Below, piece by piece: positions 21,901-30,416 of a stretch of 64,000 bases of DNA. Within the stretch, counting starts at the first letter, position 1. The number at the start of each line of letters is the position of its first letter. This stretch comes from Bicyclus anynana (Eukaryota; Arthropoda; Insecta; Lepidoptera; Nymphalidae), in contig NC_069093.1 in assembly GCF_947172395.1 (NCBI RefSeq), positions 6,421,561 to 6,485,560 of the forward strand, in the 5' to 3' direction. The position numbers were made by a program, and so were the translations under genes. The notes beneath the pieces are model-generated. The model made no database searches and had not been told where the DNA came from. It saw only the letters and a list, made by a program, of their open reading frames with translations.

Positions 21901-24693
21901 CACAAACCAAATTGTTATATAAGATTTTCTCATCTCCACAACAATTGAGCAGTATCTGGGCTACCACAGGACCGTTTGTACATAACAATACGAGAGTACT
22001 TTCTGTCGCGGGTTGTGGTGTAAAAGTCATAACTGTAATAGGTTCTTTTGTTGAGTGCTGCATAACGCGATTCTCGATCTTTTGTTTTATTTAATTGATC
22101 TCTTATTATATTTTAACCTCTGTGACTCAATACACAGAGAGATCTTGAATCAGATTTGCTAAAAAAATACATGAAAACTCCTAGAATTCTACTCCAGAAA
22201 ATAAAATAAACAAGAGAGAAGAAAAATGCGTGTTCGTTTTTTGTATTTAGGTTTAAAAAGGCCCTAGACGTGTATTATTGTCGAATGGAGCTTTAATTAC
22301 CTAACTTGCTGTCATACTAATGTGCGTAGGTAGGTACAACAAAAGTGTAGAATGCCTTTCTCATTTCTGTATTTCCACCTTAAATATAGACACTTCCAAG
22401 ATAAGAGTGAATTGACATCTTCTAGGCAAGTGCGCTCAAACCTAATCAATGCTTTTTAACAGGAATGGTTGTAGTCAAGCTCAAGCCAATGATCATAAAA
22501 AAACCTTAACGCATTTAGAACACGCACATTTCACCTAGAGGATTGCGTGAAACTTTCTATGATGAAACTAATAAAGTTTATATAACTGTAAAAACAAAGA
22601 TAAGATCAGATTTACCTGTTAATTCTAATTTAATACAGTTATTTTTCACATTTGTATAGTTTATCGGTCACTAAGTAACTAGTTTAAATATTTCTGCTGC
22701 TTTTTACATCTATCCGTCACTAGAATGGAAACAATGAGATCAGTAAAAGCTAAATGACGACATAAAATTTTTCGCACGGATTTCCTTAAGCAATTTAAGC
22801 AATTAGGTTTCGCTTAAACATTGCAGTATATGATTAAGATCCGCGAGGGCTCGAGGAATACTAATCATTAGCCGTTTGAGAAAGCGTGTCATAATGCTTA
22901 AGCCGGAGTGTTGTGATGTGTTCCGGCAGATCGGGCTAATTGACATTGCAAGGTCGATAATTAGAATGCACGTCCGTTGCTTGCAAAAGTGAAATGTCGT
23001 TTGGTTTTGCAAGACCGAATACTTGGGCCTCTAAAGATTTTACACACGGAGTGATATTAAGGACTGGTTTTTGCTAACCGTGCTACTGAATGTTGCAAAA
23101 GCGTTGCCTGGTTAACTTGCCGGATATACCAGTGACGTCACCGGACGGAAACTATTTAGAACAAATTGTGGTACCGATTCTAATCTTGAATAGATTAAAA
23201 TCGGTTAAAATTAGAATTAACCATACATTAATAGGTAGATAATAATAATCATTAGGTGGGTACTCATTAATTTTGTTTGCACAACAACCTACAACCCATT
23301 TTTGTATTTCGCTAATTATTTAATCCTCTGTTTAAGGCTCAATATATCCCCTGGCCTTCCCAAAATTTTACACGGAATTCCATTTTTCCTAAGGTCTCTC
23401 CCAGGATTTACTTCCACACCTCTGATTTCATTATCCAAAAAATTACGGATAGAAATGAGAGAAAAATATCTTAACAAAAGGTATGTTAACCTAACAAAAA
23501 CCTAACCTCTAACTAAATTTGCAGCATCCGTCGGACCGGGCATCTGCATGATTCTGGCCTCATACTCGGGATGCAATACGGAAGCTGTTGTGATACTCTT
23601 CACAGCATCCATGGGACTCATGGGTGCCTTCTATCCTGGCATGAAAGTAAACGCACTGGATCTGACCAGCAACTACGCGGGCACTATTATGGCTATTGTG
23701 AACGGAATCGGTGCCATCACGGGCATCATCGCTCCATATCTCGTTGGACTGCTAACACCTGATGTAAGTAACTACTAATATGCTAAGTCTTAGAAATATT
23801 CCCATTGTTATTATTTTTATAGTTATAAAAGTCGGACTTGTGGTTAAAATCAATGGCATATAAGCAGAGCAATAGATACCTTTATTGCAAGGGCATGCAT
23901 TTAACCAAAAAATGCTGTCCTTCGTCCATTAACCGGAGGCATAGTTGTTAAGTCTCATCATCATCATTAACAGCCGATAGACGTCCACTGCTGGACATAG
24001 GCCTCTTGCATGGACTTCCAAACAGAACGGTCTCGAGCCGCGAGCATCCAGCGGATCCCTGCAACCCGCTTGGTGTCCTCGGTCCAACTAGTGGGGGGTC
24101 GACTAACACTGCATTTTCCGGTGCGGGGTCTCCATTCCATTCATCCATCCATAGCCTGCCCATTACCACTTCAGCTTAACGACTGTCGAGCTATATCATT
24201 GACTTTGGTTCTTCTGCGTAGCTCCTCATTTCTGATTCGATCACGCAGAAAAACCTGTTAAGTCTCATATGCCTCTAATTATACCGGCAACCTTCAAACC
24301 AGAATAACGCAACGTTGCGTAGTAATAGTCTTCCCCGGGTGAGTTCTGTCATAAAAGGCTCTAACTACTAATATATCGACGTTCTTCTCTTTGGAATCTA
24401 TGGATCTAAACTTATATTGCTCCAAAGAAGTTTATCTTCATTTATCTAGATCTAAATCGAATGAAAAGTAGATAACCTTGAACATCCTTTGTCCACAGAG
24501 CACATTAACACAATGGCGATTGGTGTTCTGGATCACACTAGCCGTTTTCATCGTGACCAACTTGGTGTTTGTCGCGTGGGCATCTGGCGACGAACAGTGG
24601 TGGAACTCCTCGGCCCAAGACCCGAAAAAGCAAGAGGTTGAGGCGGCAACGAACCAAACAGTGCAAGTGCAACAATGTGAAGTGAAATTGTAA
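926..24693 (+). CDS. SLC17-family anion transporter (sialin / Na+-phosphate cotransporter-like), 8 exons
   Basis: Predicted 487-aa major facilitator of the SLC17 branch, usually annotated in insects as putative inorganic phosphate cotransporter; a 12-helix membrane anion symporter of unknown substrate. Exons: 926-938, 12771-12955, 16653-16892, 17825-18034, 18779-18943, 20293-20509, 23525-23763, 24499-24693. All junctions are GT-AG and all phases agree. Landmarks are IPQRW before helix 1 (residues 8-12), FNWDEETQG (71-79), the loop motif GGMLAERFGGK (96-106), VRVLEGLGEG (138-147), FPALNAMLARWAP (150-162), IGHDYGYF followed by TDLPKYM (272-289) and SGDEQWW (452-458). The length is normal for the family and no domain is broken. 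Exons 2-8 are firm. The 13-nt first exon (ATG ACC TCT GTA G) was chosen only by phase, donor and upstream promoter-like signals. The introns are heavily invaded by Helitrons and SINEs. Confidence 0.9.
1001..1200 (-). mobile_element. Non-autonomous Helitron, family H1
   Basis: On the minus strand it starts TCTA, carries a TTTGTTTGTTTG stretch and the usual body of this family, then a CG-rich imperfect hairpin and a terminal CTAG. It lies between A and T, without target duplication, as Helitrons do. Sister copies are at 14040-14232, 15688-15866 and 40743-40927. Confidence 0.8.
1592..1857 (+). mobile_element. tRNA-derived SINE, family S1
   Basis: The head has a tRNA-like promoter (an A-box-like part near AGCCCAGTGG and a B-box-like GGTTCGATTCC), followed by the family body with ACGGTGAAGGAAAACAT and GAGGAAACCTGCATAC, and an (ATG)-type tail. 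Related copies: 11571-11690, 16081-16369, 43651-43966, 51921-52175. Confidence 0.75.
2463..2760. other. Unclassified GC-richer segment
   Basis: About 300 bp clearly richer in G and C than its surroundings. Open frames run through it on the plus strand, but the translations show no family I recognise and no splice context. It is probably a fragment of a transposable element; this is a guess from composition. Confidence 0.3.
3728..3961 (-). pseudogene. Possible decayed coding fragment
   Basis: A 77-codon frame starts with ATG directly after an AG (a possible splice acceptor) and ends with TAG. Protein-like stretches appear in two overlapping frames (frame 0 from 3961, and another frame toward the 3' end), which suggests an old coding sequence broken by frameshifts. 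I cannot name the family. It may belong with the exon-like cassettes at 4022-4260. A chance ORF is equally possible. Confidence 0.2.
4022..4260. repeat. Tandem duplication with splice-like cassettes
   Basis: Two diverged copies (4022-4134 and 4135-4260) share CAACCTACGTTAACTATG at the start and a conserved stretch that ends in TAATCTAACAATTGTAATG. The minus strand of each copy reads as acceptor AG, 15 nt, then GTAAGT, like a micro-exon. Confidence 0.6.
5069..5404 (+). repeat. Short direct repeats about 285 bp apart
   Basis: 5069-5118 and 5354-5404 share a near-identical stretch containing AAGTTTTTAAACATTTC and CTAAACTTTGAAATTTT. The sequence between is AT-rich with no recognised feature. Confidence 0.5.
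6289..6436. mobile_element. Foldback MITE
   Basis: Long imperfect inverted arms (about 6289-6360 and 6371-6436) contain TATAACTCGC and GAGTTTCGAATT. No coding capacity. Target duplication not clear. Confidence 0.6.
6540..6655 (+). mobile_element. LINE 3' tail fragment
   Basis: It shares CAGCCTTCCGAACCGGTAG and TTTCAAAAGTCCTTG-type phrases with the end of the jockey/CR1-like element at 34536-34908, and lacks the coding part. Confidence 0.45.
7459..7677 (+). mobile_element. Non-autonomous Helitron
   Basis: Begins TCCCACTAATATGATAAACG and ends with a hairpin-like CGCGGGCGTCCG before CTAG. The flanking bases are A and T. Confidence 0.65.
7690..7910 (-). mobile_element. SINE family S2, 5'-truncated
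   Basis: Reverse copy of the tRNA-headed S2 family: it holds the 3' half (TACCGCCAAGCGATTTAGCG reversed, and CACCTGATGGTAAGTGATGA) but lacks the tRNA-like head. Fuller copies are at 9137-9465 and 38976-39274. Confidence 0.75.
8292..8613. mobile_element. Inverted-repeat element with CAGGGT ends
   Basis: Ends CAGGGT...ACCCTG, with AGTCACTA and TTTTCG stretches repeated inverted inside both ends; 322 bp and non-coding. It fits a MITE, but no clear target duplication is seen. Confidence 0.45.
8650..9059 (+). mobile_element. Possible Penelope-like element end with hammerhead-like motif
   Basis: CTGA (8706-8709), a GGATGCTCC arm, GGTTTC loop and GTGAAAC (8734-8740) followed by GTACGTAGAG resemble the hammerhead ribozyme core that Penelope-like retroelements carry. 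The copy has a 6-nt insertion after CTGA and a mispaired stem II, so it should be inactive. The rest to about 9059 is unclassified. Confidence 0.3.
9137..9465 (+). mobile_element. tRNA-derived SINE, family S2, near full length
   Basis: The head CTCTGTGGCGCGGTGG with a B-box-like GGTTTGATCCC is followed by the S2 body (ACGTACCGCCAAGCGATTTA, GTGGATTTTCATCCTGCTCC) and the tail CTAACTTGTAAAGAATTAAA-like end. Confidence 0.8.
9562..9754 (-). mobile_element. Decayed non-autonomous Helitron
   Basis: Minus-strand end with CTAG preceded by a GCGAACG/CGTTCGC hairpin; the 5' end is a worn version of TCTATACTTATAATA. Confidence 0.6.
9885..9965 (+). mobile_element. RTE-like LINE 3' end with (ATG)n tail
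   Basis: GTCCCTACAAAAGACCTATG, then TTGCAGTGGACGTTTATCGG and a (ATG)n run: the 3' terminus common to several copies here (23955, 35295, 39484, 47180). RTE-type LINEs typically end in short simple repeats. Confidence 0.55.
10375..10530 (-). mobile_element. Old Helitron H1 remnant
   Basis: Diverged match to the H1 family body (CCCGTGAGAATACGGGGATA, then TCAAAATCGGTTTAGTAG). A second short Helitron end (CTAG plus hairpin) begins near 10574. Confidence 0.5.
10789..11215. repeat. Direct duplication of a SINE-tail segment
   Basis: 10789-10916 and 11078-11215 are about 85-90% alike by eye, sharing ACCAACCCGCATTGAAGTAG, TATACGTAGGAAGGCCTG and AATAGGTTGATAATGAT. They look like two tails of one tRNA-headed SINE family, either duplicated locally or inserted twice. 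Confidence 0.6.
11571..11690 (+). mobile_element. SINE family S1, 3'-truncated
   Basis: Carries the intact tRNA-like head (GATAGCCCAGTGG, GGTTCGTATCC) and the first part of the body to AAGAAATTAGC, then stops. Confidence 0.75.
12177..12602 (-). mobile_element. Complete non-autonomous Helitron, family H3
   Basis: On the minus strand it starts TCTATACTTATAATACG and ends with the GCGGACG-type hairpin (left arm worn) and CTAG, 426 bp, between A (12176) and T (12603). The body is shared with 31649-32118. The acceptor of SLC17 exon 2 is only 168 bp downstream. Confidence 0.8.
14040..14232 (-). mobile_element. Non-autonomous Helitron, family H1
   Basis: Minus-strand TCTATACTAAT start, H1 body, CCGCGTGG-type imperfect hairpin and terminal CTAG; flanked by A and T. 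Confidence 0.8.
14452..14525. repeat. Direct plus inverted duplication
   Basis: A 25-bp unit occurs perfectly at 14457-14481 and 14501-14525, and the 19-20 bp between them are nearly the reverse complement of its first part. This looks like template switching during replication. Confidence 0.75.
14935..14983. repeat. Perfect 23-bp palindrome, 3-nt loop
   Basis: Arms 14935-14957 and 14961-14983 are exact reverse complements around TTG. Confidence 0.9.
15235..15357. mobile_element. Short foldback MITE
   Basis: Inverted ends contain GACAAATCGACCAAT, and inner arms share ATATCGC and CTCTTTTATCCCAACGC versus its reverse. A related interior occurs at 40585-40660. Confidence 0.6.
15688..15866 (-). 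mobile_element. Non-autonomous Helitron, family H1
   Basis: Minus-strand copy with TCTATACTTAATATA start and CTAG end; the 3' hairpin is partly deleted. Flanks A and T. Confidence 0.75.
15930..16452 (+). mobile_element. SINE family S2 split by a nested SINE
   Basis: The S2 body (AGGTCTGGCTGGTGGGAAGC to CTCCTAACAAGTTAGCT at 16080) resumes at 16370 with the same AACAAGTTAGCT and runs to CTAACTTGTGAAGAATACAA. The tRNA-like head is missing. Confidence 0.85.
16081..16369 (-). mobile_element. SINE family S1 inserted in S2
   Basis: A 289-bp minus-strand S1 copy with its head at 16369. Its insertion made the 12-bp target duplication AACAAGTTAGCT (16069-16080 and 16370-16381), so S1 moved after S2 was in place. 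Confidence 0.9.
16453..16610 (+). mobile_element. Helitron body fragment
   Basis: GTCTGTCTATCTGCTACCTT and the phrase about GACATGG...GCAGAACATAGG match the inner part of the element at 17270-17616; both ends are lost. Confidence 0.45.
16925..17240 (+). mobile_element. Helitron-like element, family H5
   Basis: Body with GACTGACTGACATAGTGATC, ACAGCCCAAACCACTGGTCG and GACGTAGACATCCGCTAAGA, familiar in lepidopteran genomes. The end has a worn GACGAATTCGCGG hairpin and no clear CTAG. Confidence 0.5.
17270..17616 (+). mobile_element. Helitron, 3' end lost
   Basis: Starts TCTATACTAATATTATAAAT and has the GTCTGTCTGTCTGTTACCTT motif. The terminal hairpin begins (GCGGATGAAGTCGCGGGCGTC) but its last bases and CTAG are gone. 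The next exon starts 209 bp later. Confidence 0.7.
18035..18778 (+). other. Intron 4 of the SLC17 gene
   Basis: 18035-18360 has no recognised feature; 18361-18715 is a Helitron; the last 63 bp form an ordinary acceptor region. Confidence 0.5.
18361..18715 (+). mobile_element. Non-autonomous Helitron, family H2
   Basis: Starts TCTATACTTAAAATAAATCT and ends with the hairpin GCGGACGAAGTCGCGGGCGTCCGC arms and CTTG (CTAG mutated). Sisters: 20810-21118, 27842-28179, 40701-41250. Confidence 0.8.
18944..20292 (+). other. Intron 5 of the SLC17 gene
   Basis: AT-rich with no recognised feature from 18944 to about 20042. A Helitron 3' fragment (about 20043-20191) ends with the GCGGAGGTAGTCGCGGGCGT hairpin and CTAA in place of CTAG. 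Confidence 0.5.
20810..21118 (+). mobile_element. Helitron family H2, 3'-truncated
   Basis: TCTATACTTATAATAAATCT start and H2 body up to GAAGTTACTCCATTTTT, then divergence. It holds the undisturbed sequence around 20851/20852 that corresponds to the site occupied by an H1 Helitron in the 40701-41250 copy. Confidence 0.8.
21560..21718 (+). mobile_element. Helitron 3' end with GGGTA minisatellite
   Basis: About 100 bp of GGGTA/GGGGTA units, a short unique part (TTGAAAGTTTACAACGACTT), the hairpin GCGGACG...CGTCCGC and CTAG at 21715-21718. It matches 621-715 over its whole 3' part. Confidence 0.8.
23764..24498 (+). other. Intron 7 of the SLC17 gene
   Basis: Contains a minus-strand RTE-like LINE end (23955-24255); the rest is AT-rich without a recognised feature. 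Confidence 0.5.
23955..24255 (-). mobile_element. RTE-like LINE 3' end
   Basis: Minus-strand translation across frames gives pieces of the reverse-transcriptase C-terminus typical of this group (RRNEELRRRTK-like, WK.LW..AQDR-like and a VGRP-like motif), broken by stops and a missing middle, then CCAGCAGTGGACGTCTATCG and a (GAT)n tail toward lower coordinates. Confidence 0.55.
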
Positions 24694-24872
24694 AGACTGT
24701 AGTGTCGACCAAACTGGTAGAGTGAATGAAATGGGTTGACATGTTAGCGGAAATGCTGATTAATAATATGGAATATCGATAGTAGACACTGCTACTGATA
24801 TTCAGACTTCTAATACTTAGAGGAGTGATTTAAAACATTGAAAAAATGTTTGAACACAAGACCTTAGTTTAA

Positions 24873-24878
24873 ATAAAT
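24873..24878 (+). terminator. Candidate poly(A) signal of the SLC17 gene
   Basis: AATAAA about 180 nt after the stop codon. Another lies near 25711; which is used cannot be seen. Confidence 0.35.
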
Positions 24879-25414
24879 TGGCATTAGCCATCAATTAAAC
24901 TACACTGTACCTACATAGGTACTCGAGAAAACTTGAATATTTTGATTTTTGAGTTAATTCGCATACCGCGGTCAAAAATCCCTCGAGAACGAACAAAAGT
25001 GAGTTGAGGAAATGTTGAAGTACAAAGATCTGGATTTTGTGTATCATCTAAGTTATATTATAGGTAATTATTAACTGTAGTATATTCCGATATTGGCGAT
25101 ATCCTCAGCCAGTGTTATGTGATAATAATAGTTTAATAGCATATTCTGATGACGTGATAGGTGAACGTTCTATGAAAATTGATAGTTAGATATCTACATA
25201 TCATAACGTATTTTCTATAGGTAAGTAAATAGGTAATGTAAATATACTTATAGATTGTTTACTTTTGGAATTCTTTGTAGTTAGTGGTAAGGTGTTTGAC
25301 AGTGGTAAAGCGTTTGACAGTAGTCATCTCACCTTCGCGGCCAAAATCCCCATATTAGAACTTTAAAGGTAGGCGTCCACATTTTCGCATCATTTTCGCG
25401 CCCTCATTTGCACG

Positions 25415-25616
25415 AGTTTTTTCAACGGACGTTAAAAAAGCGTTAAAATTTAGTATGAAGTTAAATGAAGGTCTATTTCCTACGCCCAAAATTGAAAATG
25501 CAACACTGCTCGAAAAAAGGCTGCCTGCCTTGTGTTTTAAAAACACTGTCGTGTGAACATTTCCTTGAAATGCATTTGTTGTATTTGAACGCTTTTTTAA
25601 CGTCCGTTAAAAAAAC
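25415..25616. mobile_element. Inverted-repeat element
   Basis: Arms 25415-25445 and 25588-25616 share AACGGACGTTAAAAAAGCGTT in inverted orientation, about 140 bp apart. Confidence 0.55.
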
Positions 25617-25793
25617 TAATAGTAACTAAGAAATTCAGGTAAAAAGAACAATAATATCAATGCCTGTGTGAAGTGCACAGGCATGGATACTATCAATCAA
25701 CCTTCGATACAATAAAGTTATTCAATTCAATAACCTTAAAAATCAATGTTAGACTTTAATTTTAAGTTATTAGTCAATAAGTCACTTATTCAC

Positions 25794-25967
25794 TTGGCAA
25801 CATTTGATTTGTCGCAATTTTTGTGCTATGCTTGGCAACTTCGTCCATAATGTTGCTGTCAAGTTGCGCATTTTCTAGTAATGTTGCTCGGTGTTTGTTA
25901 ACATTGCTGAACATTGTTATGAAACTTCGATATTGATCGTGTAATGTTGTGGCTCCAATATTGCCAA
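25794..25967. mobile_element. Small MITE with TTGGCAA ends
   Basis: Ends TTGGCAACAT and ATATTGCCAA (inverted, one mismatch), 174 bp. The long minus-strand ORF over it is a product of the element and not a gene. Confidence 0.4.
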
Positions 25968-26312
25968 ATGAATACAAAGCTTTATATAATCCTCTAGTTC
26001 AATATTAATTAATTTAACAAAAACAAACAAACAAAATGCTTTTGTTGCGACTACTCTGTTCACGTAAATCTTTATTAGAAAGAAGATTTACCCACTTTTG
26101 TAGGGTAGGTCATTGTACATTCCACTTATGATACAAAGATAAGGAGAAACTTCTTACATGCGATTCTAGTTGGAAAAGAGTTCTATTGAAAGTTTCAAGT
26201 TTGTAAACTACCTAGTTAAAATTTAAAAAATCGGCATAATGACGTAGTCATCATCTCCTTTGCCTCCTTAACCACAATCACATAAACCTATATAAAAATA
26301 AACTAAAAAGTC

Positions 26313-26527
26313 AAAAATAACATCGTATGTGCTACCTTCTGATCACTTTGAAGGTGGTGCCTACACATAGATGCATTAACTCAAGCCTTTGAATTAAATC
26401 ATTAAGTTTTAAGATTTTCAGACGGTTTTTTCCTGTGCTTCTTTCGGAAACGTCTTTAATTAATACGCCTCTGGCTTGGCTCTGCCTTCAAAGTGATCAG
26501 TAGGTAGCACATAGATGTTATTTTTCG
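26313..26527. mobile_element. Foldback element with 48-bp arms
   Basis: Left arm 26313-26360 and right arm 26481-26527 share AAAAATAACATC and TGATCACTTTGAAGG inverted. Related sequence occurs around 53005-53055 with an AACCGACTTCAAA motif. Confidence 0.6.
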
Positions 26528-27841
26528 CTTTTTAAATTATTTTTGTAATTTTGAAGTCGGTTAAATTTTTTTGTTGAAAAAATTTTATTATGATAAAAAT
26601 AACTAAAACTCAAATCGACTAGGTGTCGTATTGGAACGAAGTTCCTTATCGCGCGTTGCGAAAGGACGTTAGACGGAATAAATTAAGACCAAAAGTTGTA
26701 ACGACACTTTTTGCTATAGTTGTAAGACGTGCGGTGTGCGCGTCTTACTCGACGAATATTTTTGTTGAGTGTATACAGGTTTTTTGTACATAATAAATAA
26801 GAAAAAATAATAACAACTTCGTTCCATCCGGGTGTACATTGACGCTTCAAGTTCTATTGAATTTGTATGGACCTTTCATTTATAAGGAATTTTAATACTG
26901 TTGAGTGTAAATTTGAAGGTATTTTTGATACTCACAAAAACATTATGATGTAAATAATTTGTATTTAATGCGTTCTTTGTAAGAGCACTTAATAGGAATC
27001 GAAACATAGCATAGGTATTTGTTCACATATATTTATTGTGAAAAAAGAAATTAGTGAAAGGCTGTGAACAAACTATGAATAAGTGTTATTTTGGATACGT
27101 TACACAATGTGCATTTTGTGCCATTTCGTATTATTTGGTTATAACATTTATTTAATATAGGCCAAGAGACAACGGTAAAGAAATAATTTCAAAGATGATT
27201 TTATGCGTATAATTCGAACTCATGCTACGTTTTAGATATTTCAATTTATCTTAGTTTTGTCTTCAAACTCATCTCTCAACAATTTTATTAACTGTCGATG
27301 TAATTTACGTAAATATTTTAAAAATTATGTAGTACCTACATATTCTACATAAAATATGTATGTCTGAAATGTAGTATGTATTAGCTCGACTGAAATACCT
27401 ATTAGACATGAAAAACAACACAATTAGGTATACAAGTTACTTAAAGATAATTCTCAACTATTCTGTAAAAAACTGTATACTTAGTTATTACAATTTTTTT
27501 ATTATAAGATAATTTTTTTATTATAAGATTTTTACCGTGCGTCTCTTATACTACAAACTCTTCATTACATTGAATATTGTTAATTATAAATGGTTATGAA
27601 TCTGAATAGTAAGCAATTGTATTTATGAGTATAACATCTGAGATATTAGGTTAATTTTGTACAATATTACTATTGGTATTAATTGTTAAATAAAAATCTG
27701 ATGTAAATGTACATTTATTTTATTTCAACAACCACTCTACATCGACAACGCTCCTTTGGAATAAATAAATATATAAAAAAAAATAACTATTAGTTTACAC
27801 TGGTATATGTTATAAAGAAATTAATATAATATGTTCAAATA

Positions 27842-28179
27842 TCTATACATATAATAAATCTGTTGAGAGGTCAATTCAGTACATGAAATATATTTCCAAA
27901 ATAACTATCAGGGGGTGATTAGATCGATACTGATGCCAAAAATGCAATCAGTAAAATTTTTGTCTGTCTGTCTGTTCGTTATAGAAACAAAAACTACTCG
28001 ACGGATTTTAATGAAACTTGATACAATTATTCTTCATACTCCTGGGCAGGTTATAGTATACTTTTCATCACGCTACGATCAATAGGAGCAGAGCAGTAAA
28101 GAAAAGAAGTTACTCCATTTTTACAGCAATGCTACTGTAAAGAGGTCTAAGGGCGGACGAAGTCGCGGGCGTCCGCTAG
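27842..28179 (+). mobile_element. Complete non-autonomous Helitron, family H2
   Basis: TCTATACATATAATAAATCT start, H2 body, intact GCGGACG/CGTCCGC hairpin and CTAG end; flanked by A (27841) and T (28180). Confidence 0.85.
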
Positions 28180-28247
28180 TGAATAATAAGTGACAAGTTA
28201 TCAAGGTAGATTTGCAACAAGTTCGCAGAACTATTTGCGTTACAGAG

Positions 28248-28297
28248 CGTTTGATATATCGTCACATTATCGTTACAATGTGACGATATATCAAACG
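28248..28297. repeat. Perfect 21-bp palindrome, 8-nt loop
   Basis: Arms 28248-28268 and 28277-28297 are exact reverse complements around ATCGTTAC. Confidence 0.9.
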
Positions 28298-28480
28298 ATA
28301 ATTTCACTAACGTATCGTGATCGCATCATCGATAGACTATTGTCGAGATTTCCTCGTAGATGGTTTACACCGAGTCTAGAATTATATAATTCGCCCAATC
28401 CGTACCAGTATATTCGTAAGTACCGTATTAAGCGTCATATGTGTACGTATGTGACGAATGATAATAATATCAGGTTTTAA

Positions 28481-28656
28481 GGTCGGTGCACATATAACGA
28501 GGCGCAGCATAAAGCAAGCAAACAAAAGGTTTATTACCCGGCCATATAGACATTGTTGATACACGTCGGCTATATGAATACGGTGATCAGATTGGGCGAA
28601 TGGTGATAATGGATCAAGCTTTAAGGTCGGTGCACATATGGCGAGGCGCAGCACAA
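28481..28656 (+). repeat. Direct repeat AAGGTCGGTGCACATAT...
   Basis: About 36 bp (AAGGTCGGTGCACATAT then CGAGGCGCAGCA) occurs at 28481 and again at 28621, bounding a 140-bp segment; likely part of a short DNA transposon relic. Confidence 0.55.
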
Positions 28657-29435
28657 AGGAAGCTGGCAAAATGTTCTCAATAGAACACACATTAGATAGA
28701 TAAATTACTTGCTACTTTATTTCAACGTCAATGTCAAATAATGTACGCTGTCTCGCCAGATATGCGTCGGCACTCAGAATCACAATAGGACTTACTCATT
28801 TGTATTCTTAAAGATTTAAAAAAAGCACCAAAAACAAGAGTATTATAAATTATAAAAACAAATATTAAAAAAATAAAAAAGGATAAAAAAATAACAAATC
28901 AAATCGACACAATGCTTTCCATATAAATACAATTCATGAATTCAACCACGCATAATATTATTATGAAGAACACTGAAATAACAACAAACTTCAGGATATA
29001 GACATTGATCTAAGAGATAAACATCCATAAAATATATGGCTAATATTAGACATACGATCCTATTGAACTAAATCCAATTAAGTTAAACGTAACTTACATA
29101 CTAAATTGAATCTTAAGCTGTCAGACTGATGTAACTTTGAAACAAGTATCCAAAGCTCTTTATAAATTATAAAACCTATTTGTCTAATAAATGCTTTTTA
29201 ATTAATAGTTGCCCTACAAAACAACTTGTGTCATTTCAGCAGTACAAGTTGTCATTTTTGGCAAGAATATTCATTGATTTTTATATTCTCTGTAAAATAC
29301 CTAATCTACAAACACAGCTGTAACTTTTCGTCTTAGGAATGTAGTAAGGAATGCATCAACTGTTATTAATTGTGTCATTCGACATATTATTGTCGTACAT
29401 TTTGTGTTTCTTGACAGCTTCAAACAGCGTCGACT

Positions 29436-30000
29436 AAAGGCCGCTGCATATGTAACGTTTTTCTCCGACAGAACGGGGCGTAATTTTTTCGAAATATCGT
29501 GTCATGTCGCGTATAGTTGTTCCATACTATCTGTGGAACAAAATATTTTGTTCTACAGTGTTCTATCAATTTGTATATACACCGTGCTAGTTTCGCCGCC
29601 CATAAGCCGCCCCGACATTTATTAGTCCAATACAAGAAACCCCTTGACAGTATTAAAAATGCACCTCAAGCTAATTCACACGCTAGTGAAATAAAGCTTT
29701 TAACTTATAAAAAAATTACACCATAATGTTAAATTCTGAATGCTTCAAAGGGACCGATAAGCCGCAGAACGGCAAGGAAAATAATGATTTAAAATAATCG
29801 ATTTTTGAAAATTTGTTACAATCGTTGAATTGAACTTTGTTTTTTTTTTTTACAATAACATACATTGGGATAATATACATTGGGTACATTATGAGGGAAT
29901 TCGGTTTAAGACGAAGAAAACTTGAACACGATGTATACAATAAAACGATGATATTGCCGCCCCGTCTACGTTTTAACGTTTCGTATGCAGCGACCTTTAT
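29436..30000. mobile_element. DNA element with about 57-bp terminal inverted repeats
   Basis: Left end TAAAGGCCGCTGCATATGTA and right end its counterpart (TCGTATGCAGCGACCTTTA), both with GGGGCG inside. Length about 565 bp, no intact ORF. TA at both outer edges suggests a Tc1/mariner-type target. Confidence 0.5.
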
Positions 30001-30416
30001 TACAATGAACTGCGTCGATACACTATTTGTAAGAGTAGTACAATTTTAAATTATTGTTCCTACCTAATAATGAATTGAGAATACAATTTAACGCAACATT
30101 CTCTGCTTTTTCAACAATCAAGCAAGCGTTGGCGTAAAATGTCGTAGAATTAATAAATCGGTAATCTTTTATTATTATATTGTTTAACATAATTGTTATT
30201 ACCTAAATAACTCCATCCAATATTACATTAAACAACAATGTCGCTAAGCAACCTACAGACACATAAATAAATAGATTATTATAAACGGCTCATAGACATC
30301 AATTGATTAGAACACTAAATAATTTGATACATTTTGTATATGCACGAATATACACAATCTATTTTTTTTTCAATTACATTTTATACTTTTTACTGTCGCA
30401 TTTAATTAAATTTAGT

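Larger units (their letters stand above)
20510..23524 (+). other. Intron 6 of the SLC17 gene
   Basis: Contains a truncated H2 Helitron (20810-21118), a minisatellite Helitron end (21560-21718), a LINE-derived phrase near 22390-22440 (CTTCTAGGCAAGTGCGCTC) and otherwise AT-rich sequence. A less AT-rich stretch at 22800-23110 is unclassified. Confidence 0.5.

Noticed and set aside
28190..28480. 96-codon plus-strand ORF
   Set aside because: It runs through a perfect palindrome and repeat-like DNA, with no domain or splice context.
29404..29726. Overlapping ORFs on both strands
   Set aside because: They lie in the terminal part of a TIR element and show no transposase motif.
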